DNA of 29,940 nucleotides from CAVTAE01 sp051649365. Lineage in GTDB: Bacteria > Deinococcota > Deinococci > Deinococcales > Trueperaceae. Positions within the stretch are counted from its first letter, which is position 1; each line of letters opens with the position of its first letter. Made by a program: the position numbers and the translations under genes. The stretch is from positions 1 to 29,940 of the forward strand of contig JBOFGY010000253.1 in NCBI GenBank assembly GCA_051649365.1, given 5' to 3'. The notes under the pieces were generated by a model. That model did not search any database. It worked only from the letters and a program-made list of their open reading frames with translations, and was not told where the DNA came from. Shown here in pieces: positions 24,064 through 29,940 of this stretch.

Positions 24064-24184
24064 CACTACAACCGCAGTTAGCAGTAAACTGCACCAATAA
24101 TGTAAATAAACAGCAAAATTGTTTGGCAAAATGGCAGCAATGACACACTAAAACGGCTCATTTAACTCAAGTGCGGTTGTAGTG
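24064..24184. repeat. Candidate miniature element with 13-bp terminal inverted repeats
   Basis: CACTACAACCGCA (24064-24076) and TGCGGTTGTAGTG (24172-24184) are perfect inverted termini enclosing 95 bases with no ORF. GGTA occurs on the left (24059-24062) and on the right end (24184-24187), so a short target duplication is possible but not clear. Confidence 0.5.
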
Positions 24185-24234
24185 GTAAACATCTTTAGAA
24201 GTCATTGGGACAAAGCATTCAAGCTATTCTAAAA

Positions 24235-24311
24235 GCGATTGCTTCGCCGATGCGTCAACGATGTGCTAAGTTGCCTAGAAACACACTCCAAGACCAAGCT
24301 CGCAATGACGG
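24235..24311. repeat. Dispersed repeat GATTGCTTCG...CGCAATGACGG
   Basis: Ends GATTGCTTCG (24237) and GCTCGCAATGACGG (to 24311). This is the inverted orientation of the repeat type at 6026-6101. It lies in a 500-base gap without genes. Confidence 0.6.
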
Positions 24312-24322
24312 AATGATTTGCT

Positions 24323-24437
24323 GTCATTGCGAGTCTCCGTTTGACAAATACCAGAAGTTAACAAAGCAAAGCCGTACCACAGCTACGAAGCAATCCCGCC
24401 TTTTCTGCCTGTCATTTTGAAGAAGGCGAAGCATCTC
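24323..24437. repeat. Second dispersed repeat plus a partial GTCATTTTGAAG...AAGCATCTC unit
   Basis: GTCATTGCGAG (24323-24333) to GAAGCAATCCCGCC (24387-24400) is a second copy, facing the one at 24235-24311. It is followed by CTGTCATTTTGAAG and GGCGAAGCATCTC at 24409-24437, a related and widely seen intergenic repeat type. The rest of the gap 24438-24486 shows nothing else. Confidence 0.55.
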
Positions 24438-24491
24438 TAACTTGCCAAGCTGTGCGAAGCAACGGCATAAGCCTTGAGCTAAAAGCTGAAG

Positions 24492-24539
24492 TGCTGAAGT
24501 GCTAAACTGCTGAAGTGCTAAACTGCTGAAGTGCTACAA
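24492..24539. repeat. 16-bp tandem repeats overlapping the dprA stop codon
   Basis: TGCTGAAGTGCTAAAC is perfect at 24492-24507 and 24508-24523, with a partial third copy at 24524-24539 and a partial one before 24492. The array runs into the last codons of dprA on the minus strand (stop at 24534-24536), so it may have trimmed or changed the end of that protein. Confidence 0.75.
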
Positions 24540-25634
24540 AGCAGTATATCGCCCACCGGGTAGCTGTTTAACCACACCTTTTAACTCGAGCAACGTCAAG
24601 GTTTTAAGAAGTTCCGACACAGGCAGTTCCGTCGCAACCAGTAAATCATCGAGTAAAGGATTGCCGAATTTTTTGAGACCTGAGAAAACCTTTTCCTCGA
24701 GACCTGAAAGCGGGATGCTCGGTGTATTTTTTGAAGCTGCCCCACAAATCCAGCCAAACTCGTTCAGGATATCGTCAACACTTTGTACGAGTACAGCACC
24801 TTGTTTGAGAAGTGCAAGTGTACCTTTCGCTTTCGTGTCGCCAACACGTCCAGGCACAGCAAAAACGGTTCTACCTTCCTCGAGGGCATAATCTGAAGTA
24901 ATGAGTGCTCCTGATTTTTCACCTGCTTCGACCACGACAATACCTTTAGACAAACCATTGATAATTCTGTTTCGCCCTGGAAAATTTGTTGCGGTTGGGA
25001 CTGTGCCAATTGGGTATTCAGAGATAACCGCGCCGTGACCTTCTTCAATGTGTTTGGCAAGCGTTTCGTTTTGCTTTGGATAGATGACGTTCACGGCTGA
25101 GCCGAGCACTGCAATCGTTTGCCCTTGCTCTGTACTGATGGCACCACGATGCGCAGCACTGTCTATACCAAGTGCAAGTCCTGAAACAACCGTAACGTTT
25201 GCGCTCCCTAGTTCTCGAGCTAAACTCTCACTAAATTTCATGGCGTAATCACTGGCATCTCTCGTGCCGACAATGCCAATGGCACGTTCACTCGCGGGCA
25301 GTGTGCCACGTACGTACAAGAGTGGGGGAGGGTCATAAATTTGTTTGAGGGCTTGTGGGTAAGCTTCGCTTTCAAAGTGTACGAGTCCAATATTTAGTTT
25401 CTCGGCTCGCCCCAATTCTTTCTCAGCCCAATCTTTTTTCTTGGCCTCTTGTATAGCTCCAATGGTGACTGTGCCAAACCCTTCCACTTCGGAGAGGGCT
25501 TGAGAATCTGCATCTAAAATAGTGGTGCTACTGCCAAAGTGCTCGAGTAGTAATTTTATTTTGCGCGGCCCGAGTCCTTTAGTAGAAAGGAGAGTTAAGT
25601 AAGCTAATGTGGTGTCGTGCGTCGTTAAAGTCAC
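24534..25634 (-). CDS. dprA: DNA-processing protein A (natural transformation)
   Basis: 366 residues. DprA binds incoming single-stranded DNA in the cytosol and loads RecA on it during natural transformation. An N-terminal helix-hairpin-helix region (TKGLGPRKIKLLLEHFGSST) is followed by the Rossmann-like DprA domain: AIGIVGTRDASDYAMKF, VVSGLALGIDSAAHRGAIST, IAVLGSAVNVIYPKQN, FPGRNRIINGLSKGIVVVEA and ALITSDYALEEGRTVFAVPG. A C-terminal winged-helix-like domain (about 300-366) is present, as in many full-length DprA proteins. The start is GTG 25634 with no ribosome-binding site but TATACT 6 bases upstream, so it is probably leaderless. It is transcribed alone, towards the AAA+ cluster. Its presence suggests competence for DNA uptake. 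Confidence 0.95.
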   Translation of the reverse strand: MTLTTHDTTLAYLTLLSTKGLGPRKIKLLLEHFGSSTTILDADSQALSEVEGFGTVTIGAIQEAKKKDWAEKELGRAEKLNIGLVHFESEAYPQALKQIYDPPPLLYVRGTLPASERAIGIVGTRDASDYAMKFSESLARELGSANVTVVSGLALGIDSAAHRGAISTEQGQTIAVLGSAVNVIYPKQNETLAKHIEEGHGAVISEYPIGTVPTATNFPGRNRIINGLSKGIVVVEAGEKSGALITSDYALEEGRTVFAVPGRVGDTKAKGTLALLKQGAVLVQSVDDILNEFGWICGAASKNTPSIPLSGLEEKVFSGLKKFGNPLLDDLLVATELPVSELLKTLTLLELKGVVKQLPGGRYTAL

Positions 25635-25640
25635 TTAGAA

Positions 25641-25646
25641 AGTATA
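25641..25646 (-). promoter_or_regulatory. -10 box TATACT of a leaderless dprA transcript
   Basis: On the minus strand TATACT ends exactly 6 bases before the GTG start of dprA. No -35 hexamer and no TGn extension are seen. Confidence 0.55.
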
Positions 25647-25740
25647 CGAGGTGGAGGGCTTAAACGAAGGTGAAAATGTCTCAAAAATAGATATTAAATA
25701 TCAAGCCGAATTTGATGTTTTCTACCAACTATGAAGTGGC

Positions 25741-25800
25741 GAAGGCAGAAGGCAAAGGCGAGGGCTAAACATCTTCTTAGCCTTAGCTTTGAGTTTTAGC
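25741..25800. repeat. Low-complexity spacer with a small inverted repeat
   Basis: GGCTAA (25763-25768) and TTAGCC (25777-25782) form a short stem, surrounded by repeated AAGGC/AGCTTT-like words. It lies between the divergent dprA and decarboxylase genes. Confidence 0.45.
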
Positions 25801-25822
25801 TAACACCTAATACCTAATCGCT

Positions 25823-25831
25823 TGATATAAC
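25823..25831 (+). promoter_or_regulatory. Extended -10 promoter (TGATATAAC) before the decarboxylase
   Basis: TGATATAAC ends 7 bases before ATG 25839, with no Shine-Dalgarno sequence, fitting a leaderless or nearly leaderless mRNA. Confidence 0.5.
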
Positions 25832-25838
25832 TAAGCCT

Positions 25839-27248
25839 ATGACTCCAGATGATTTTAGAAAACTCGGTTACGAGATTATTGATTTTATTGCGGATTACCG
25901 CACTAATATTCGGGAGTTGCCAGTGTGGTCGCAAGCGAAACCTGGTGACGTGCGTGGGCTTTTCCCCTCTTCTGCACCTGAAAGGCCTGAAGATATGTCC
26001 AATGTCGTTGCGGAATTAGAAAAACTTAAACCAGGCTTAAGCCATTTTCAACACCCGCGTTATTTTGGTTATTTCCCCTCAAACGCAGAATTATCGTCGG
26101 TGCTGGGCGATTTGCTGAGTTCGGGTTTAGGACAGCTTGGCCTCAATTGGCAATCCAGTCCTGCTTTAACAGAACTCGAGGAAGTCACTACCGAGTGGCT
26201 ACGACAACTTTTAGCTTTACCTGAAAGCTTCAAGGGTGTGATTCACGACACGGCTTCAACTGCCAGTCTTGTTGCGTTAATCTGTGCTCGAGAATGGACA
26301 ACGCAGCATTCACAAGCAAAAGGTGGCTTGCAAGCCCAAGAAAAACCTTTAATAGTGTACGTATCGTCGCAAAGTCATAGCTCGGTTGAAAAAGCTGCTC
26401 TCCTTGCAGGGTTTGGTCGGGATAATCTTCAACTTATTGATACCGACGAAAACCATGCGATTAGAATGGATGTACTCGAGGGGTTCATCAAAGATGATCT
26501 TGCCAAAGGTCTTCAGCCCTGTGCACTCGTCGCCGCCACAGGTACGACAGCGACAACAGCGTTTGACAATGTTGCTGCGATGGCGCGTTTAGCAAAAGAG
26601 CACAACCTCTGGCTACACGTAGACGCAGCAATGGCCGGCTCGGCCATGTTGCTGCCCGAGTGTCGTCATTTGTGGCAAGGTGTAGAACAGTCCCACTCGG
26701 TGGTGCTCAATCCGCATAAATGGCTCGGTGCCGTGTTTGACTGCACGCTCTTTTACACGCCGTACTACGAGCATTTAATTCGTGTCATGTCTACTAATCC
26801 AAGTTATCTGCAAACCTCTGCGGATGGCCAAGCCACGAATTACCGTGATTGGGGCATTCCACTGGGTCGCAGATTTCGCGCTCTGAAGCTTTGGTTTTTG
26901 CTCAAGAGTGAAGGAGCTGAAGGGTTACGACAACGTTTGCGACGCGATTTAGAAAATGCAAAGTGGTTGGAAACGCAAGTTCGCGCGGTGCCAAACTGGA
27001 AGGTGGTTGCACCCGTGCAACTCCAAACGGTTTGCCTGCGCTATGACAAGCCAGGTTTAACAGAACAACAAAACGATGACTGGACGCTCGAGTGGGTAAA
27101 CCGCCTTAACACCTCAGGGCAGGCATATGTAACACCCGCCAAACTCAAAGGTTGCTGGATGGTGCGCGTTTCGGTAGGGTCGTTGCTCACACAGAGGGAA
27201 GATGTAGCGGCATTGTGGCAACTTATGAGGCTCGAGGCTGAAACCTAA
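25839..27248 (+). CDS. Group II PLP-dependent (aromatic) amino-acid decarboxylase
   Basis: 469 residues, cytosolic, close to the usual 470-490 of aromatic-L-amino-acid decarboxylases. The N-terminal block FRKLGYEIIDFIADYRTNI and HFQHPRYFGYFPSNAELSSV are characteristic. LHVDAAMAGSAMLLPE holds D262, which pairs with the PLP ring nitrogen, and LNPHKW holds K294, the Schiff-base lysine. The C-terminal part (RDWGIPLGRRFRALKLWFLL) is normal. The enzyme removes CO2 from an aromatic amino acid such as tryptophan, tyrosine or DOPA to give an amine; which one cannot be decided here. It appears monocistronic. All catalytic blocks are intact. Confidence 0.93.
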   Translation: MTPDDFRKLGYEIIDFIADYRTNIRELPVWSQAKPGDVRGLFPSSAPERPEDMSNVVAELEKLKPGLSHFQHPRYFGYFPSNAELSSVLGDLLSSGLGQLGLNWQSSPALTELEEVTTEWLRQLLALPESFKGVIHDTASTASLVALICAREWTTQHSQAKGGLQAQEKPLIVYVSSQSHSSVEKAALLAGFGRDNLQLIDTDENHAIRMDVLEGFIKDDLAKGLQPCALVAATGTTATTAFDNVAAMARLAKEHNLWLHVDAAMAGSAMLLPECRHLWQGVEQSHSVVLNPHKWLGAVFDCTLFYTPYYEHLIRVMSTNPSYLQTSADGQATNYRDWGIPLGRRFRALKLWFLLKSEGAEGLRQRLRRDLENAKWLETQVRAVPNWKVVAPVQLQTVCLRYDKPGLTEQQNDDWTLEWVNRLNTSGQAYVTPAKLKGCWMVRVSVGSLLTQREDVAALWQLMRLEAET

Positions 27249-27303
27249 ACTGATCTAAGTTCAGAGCTTCCTATAAGTAAGTTTTAACGCCAGCTTTAAG
27301 AAG

Positions 27304-27356
27304 CCATCAGTATGAGTTATCAGTAAAACCAAAAACTGACGGCTGATAGCTGATGG
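27304..27356. repeat. Imperfect inverted repeat after the decarboxylase gene
   Basis: CCATCAG (27304-27310) pairs with CTGATGG (27350-27356), and the inner sequences TTATCAGT and ACTGACGGCTGATA extend the pairing imperfectly. It could serve as a transcript end; no T-run follows. Nothing else is seen up to 27447 apart from an isolated TTGACA at 27420. Confidence 0.45.
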
Positions 27357-27447
27357 TTCGAAATTGCTAACTCATTCATAAATCCAAACTTATATTAAAC
27401 TAGTGTTAAACAGTAGCCGTTGACATACTCCTCAATGTTGTGACAAG

Positions 27448-28910
27448 ATGTTATCAGTAACACAAAGCAATAGAAAGAGTTCCGACGTGGCTCGCAAAGT
27501 ACATTTACCTACGAGACAAGTCCATCTGGACTTTCATACCTCGCCCTACATCCCCGATTTACTCAGTGAGTTTAATATTGATGTTTTTGCCGACACAATG
27601 AAAGGTTCTTGCGTCAATTCGGTCACGATTTTTGCAAAGTGCCATCACGGCATGAGTTATTTTCCGACTACCCTGGGCACGCCACATCCTGCCCTAAACG
27701 GACGCGACCTCGTTGGAGAGATGAATTACTGCTTTGCACGATAGGGGCATTGCTGCACCGATTTACACGACGGTGTCTTGGGAAGAAAAACTCGCCTTCG
27801 ATCATCCCGAATGGCGACAAGTCACCTATGATGGCAGCTTTGCTCGGCTCGAGCCCCCACCGCCCGGAGTTATCAATCCAGATAAGTAGCACTTTTTATG
27901 CTTTAATAACCCCCAATATGTAGCTTATTTGGAAGACCATGTTCGTGAACTTGCGACCCGCTATAAAGTGGACGGACTTTTTATTGATATTGTTTTCATG
28001 CATAACAACAGTTGTTTTTGTGATACCTGCAGTCACACTATGGGCTGGAGCCAGAACACCGCAGAACACAATTGGAAGCTTGAGAAATGGAGCCGAGAGC
28101 AACTCGCTAAACGTCTTTCAGGAGTCCTCACCACGCTTCAACCCGGCGCAAAACTGTTTCTTAATGGAGACAGGCCCGCACTAGCGTCGAAGCACAGTGG
28201 AATGCTCAGCCATTACTACCGCAAGCAACGCATTGGGAAATTGAATCATTGCCTTCAGGCTTTTGGGGCTATCAGCATTTTCCGCGTTTAGCGCGTCACG
28301 CGGAAGCGCATGGGATGCCTTGGCTTGGTATGACCGGACGTTTTCAGCGCATGTGGGGAGACTTTGGTGGTATCAAACCCCAAGCCGCTCTCGAGTACGA
28401 ATGTTTTCGCAGCCAGGCATGAGGTGGTGCGAATAGCGTTGGCGACCAATTGCCGCCACGCGGTACGCTCGAGCCTGCTGCCTACGAACTTATCGGCAGT
28501 GTTTACAAACAAGTTGCTCGAGCCGAAGCCTTTTATGAAGGCTCTGTTGGTCTACCCGAACTCGGTATCTTTTTAGCCGGTCATCCAACGCTGCCGGAAT
28601 ATCAAACGTCATTGGCTGAAGAGGGTGCCGTGCTTGCCTTTAGCGAAGCCCACTACGACAGTCACGTACTTGACGACAGTATAGATTTGTCACGTTATCC
28701 ACTCGTGGTGTTGCCAGATTGCTCGAGGTAGATGTGATTGAAGAGGGCTCGAGCTTTGGGGGCGAGACGCTCGTTATTGAAAATTTGCCTGCAGGAAGTC
28801 AGGTGCAGCTTTTTCAAGGGACTACTTTGGAGAAGACGGGCGAAGGCTATGTGTTGCCAAGTGTGAAGGGGCGGTTGTTGCTCGAGGTGCTGGGGTATTT
28901 CAAAGAGTAA
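27448..28910 (+). pseudogene. Decaying glycosyl-hydrolase-like gene (GHL6 type with beta-galactosidase trimerisation-like part)
   Basis: Fragments in three frames join into one protein. VHLDFHTSPYIPDLLSEFN opens it. After a +1 shift near 27733 comes RGIAAPIYTTVSWEEKLAF. TAG at 27887-27889 stands where a Trp is expected. YKVDGLFIDIVFMHNNSCFC matches hypothetical glycosyl hydrolase 6 proteins. A shift near 28230 leads to WGYQHFPRLARHAEAHGMPW. TGA at 28420-28422 interrupts before SVGDQLPPRGTLEPAAYELI, and LAGHPTLPEYQTSLAEEGAV follows. A further shift near 28722 skips directly to a short C-terminal end (EEGSSFGGETLVIENLPAGS). The total is shorter than intact relatives, so the middle of the C-terminal half is deleted. 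CTCGAG density remains high, so decay is recent and the gene is native. Five lesions are too many for sequencing error alone. Confidence 0.85.
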
Positions 28911-28987
28911 TAGGTTTTGGTTCAATGGAATAAGAGCCTCGAGGATGGTAGTCTTTAGGGCGTGTTTTTGAAAGGGCTACCAACATC

Positions 28988-29940
28988 ATGCAGCGTGACA
29001 AGCTAACGCTCCCACAACTAGAAAGTTTCCTTCTCAAAGCTGCCGACATCCTGCGCGGCAAGATGGATGCTAATGACTTCAAAGAGTACATCTTCGGAAT
29101 GCTCTTCCTAAAACGCATGTCCGACCAGTTTGGGGCCAAGCGCGAACTGGTCAGGCGCGACTATAAACACTTAGATGAAGAGATGGTGGCTGAACTCCTC
29201 GAGACCCCCGCCTCCTACGGTGACACCTTTTTTGTTCCTGAAAAGGCACGCTGGGACGTTCTCAAACATTTACAGTCAGATATTGGTAATCAGCTCAACA
29301 TTGCTGTCGGCGCACTCGAGACCGCCAATCCCGAAGTCCTCGAGGGTGTGCTCAAGGACAACATTAACTTTAACGCCGCCAGTGGCAACAAGCGTGTCGT
29401 ACCTGATGCCAGCCTCAAAGACCTGATTAACCACTTCAATACGATTAGCCTTGCCAACGATGATTTTGAATTTCCTGACTTACTCGGCGCGGCTTACGAG
29501 TACCTTATCAAGTATTTTGCAGACAGTGCGGGCAAAAAAGGCGGCGAGTTCTATACACCACCCGAAGTCGTGCGGCTTATGGTTCGGCTCGTTAAACCGC
29601 AGCAAAATATGTCTGTCTATGACCCGACAGTTGGCTCGGGTGGAATGCTCATCCAGTCCGCACAGTACGTAGAAGAACAAGGGGATGACCCACTGACACT
29701 AGGACTCTTTGGGCAAGAATCCAACCCGAAAACCTGGGCAATTTGTATGATGAATATGATTTTGCATAACCTGGCTGCTGCGAGTATTGAATATGGCGAC
29801 ACCTTGCAAGAACCCCTGCACCTCAAGGGTGGTTCGTCCTTACAAACCTTTGACCGAGTGCTAGCTAACCCACCTTTCTCACAAAACTACAACCAAATCA
29901 CCATGACGCACAAAACCCGCTTTCACTACGGCTTCGCACC
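28988..29940 (+). CDS. hsdM: Type I restriction-modification DNA methyltransferase subunit, 5' part
   Basis: The first 317 codons of HsdM; the gene runs off the window. The N-terminal HsdM domain (residues about 5-150; LRGKMDANDFKEYIFGMLFL, LKRMSDQF) is followed by the N6-adenine methyltransferase domain. GGEFYTPPEVVRLMVRL leads to motif I D212-P-T-V-G-S-G-G and the catalytic motif IV N294-P-P-F. HsdM with HsdS methylates adenine at a bipartite target; HsdS and HsdR would be expected beyond the end. The ATG at 28988 fits the family start; AAAGGG 11 bases upstream is a weak ribosome-binding site. Type I systems recognise split asymmetric sites, so this enzyme is not the reader of the abundant CTCGAG palindrome. 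Confidence 0.95.
   Translation, partial: MQRDKLTLPQLESFLLKAADILRGKMDANDFKEYIFGMLFLKRMSDQFGAKRELVRRDYKHLDEEMVAELLETPASYGDTFFVPEKARWDVLKHLQSDIGNQLNIAVGALETANPEVLEGVLKDNINFNAASGNKRVVPDASLKDLINHFNTISLANDDFEFPDLLGAAYEYLIKYFADSAGKKGGEFYTPPEVVRLMVRLVKPQQNMSVYDPTVGSGGMLIQSAQYVEEQGDDPLTLGLFGQESNPKTWAICMMNMILHNLAAASIEYGDTLQEPLHLKGGSSLQTFDRVLANPPFSQNYNQITMTHKTRFHYGFA

Larger units (their letters stand above)
1..29940. repeat. Dispersed, strongly over-represented palindrome CTCGAG
   Basis: A hand count finds about 97 copies of CTCGAG across the window, roughly one per 310 bases. A random 6-mer would be expected about 7 times (29,940/4,096). Copies lie inside genes on both strands and between genes, for example 2367 and 4255. 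In coding regions all three phases occur: CTC GAG (Leu-Glu) is commonest, TCG AGT (Ser-Ser) is seen at 4691 and 6884, and TCT CGA (Ser-Arg) at 3059. The related hexamers GTCGAG and TTCGAG are much rarer. This resembles, in style only, the HIP1 palindrome of cyanobacteria. Its function is unknown. Confidence 0.85.

Noticed and set aside
24205..24420. 71-codon open frame in the gap before dprA
   Set aside because: It runs through two dispersed repeats, and its composition reflects the repeats; no ribosome-binding site and no family.
24235..24437. Repeats before dprA as a CRISPR array
   Set aside because: The copies are in opposite orientation, differ in sequence, and have no regular spacers; no cas gene is near.
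27420..27448. TTGACA at 27420 as -35 of the glycosyl-hydrolase pseudogene
   Set aside because: No -10-like hexamer is found at 16-18 bases spacing.
28988..29940. HsdM as the reason for CTCGAG abundance
   Set aside because: Type I enzymes recognise bipartite asymmetric targets, not short palindromes, so this gene does not explain the motif.

Overview
The window looks like one chromosome segment of a Gram-negative-type bacterium. Deinococcota (Deinococcus-Thermus) is my best guess, held at moderate confidence. The support is signal peptides that end in ...AQ (four secreted proteins), and several genes that lack a Shine-Dalgarno site but carry an extended -10 box (TGnTAnnnT) about 6-8 nt before the start codon, the layout of leaderless transcripts. 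Base composition looks close to 47-50% GC by eye. No rRNA, tRNA, CRISPR array or intact transposase was seen.

Layout. 1-1.65 kb: 5' part of glutamate synthase large subunit (minus strand), behind a near-consensus promoter and a leader of about 147 nt with three 15-bp repeats. 2.07-4.18 kb: a small hypothetical gene, a Crp/Fnr-type regulator, an FNR-box-like operator, a 27-codon hydrophobic ORF and a translationally coupled metallo-beta-lactamase-fold hydrolase; these read as one regulatory unit. 4.29-5.03 kb: an orphan amino-acid-binding protein gene carrying two compensating frameshifts. 5.17-10.24 kb: a secreted PapD-like/Ig-like protein, a secreted protein of unknown family and a convergent 1059-aa Ig/beta-barrel/carboxypeptidase-regulatory-like protein that resembles an usher; a possible surface-fibre export locus. 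10.5-13.5 kb: an M16 zinc protease and its non-catalytic partner. 13.7-16.9 kb: a beta-propeller-repeat protein and a calcium-motif lipoprotein, in a stretch with different codon use and few CTCGAG sites. 17.0-17.8 kb: EamA-type exporter. 18.0-24.0 kb: a four-gene same-strand cluster of a long coiled-coil protein, two unrecognised proteins and an AAA+ ATPase; this is the strongest candidate for an undescribed system. 24.06-24.54 kb: repeat-filled spacer. 24.5-25.6 kb: dprA (minus). 25.8-27.2 kb: group II PLP decarboxylase. 27.4-28.9 kb: a decaying glycosyl-hydrolase-like gene. 28.99 kb to the end: type I restriction-modification hsdM (partial).

Two window-wide properties stand out. The palindrome CTCGAG occurs about 97 times by hand count, against about 7 expected for a random 6-mer, in all codon phases and in both coding and non-coding DNA. 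Many intergenic gaps hold short perfect tandem repeats with 7-, 9-, 15- or 16-bp units, or 'CATTGCGAG...GAAGCAATC' dispersed repeats.
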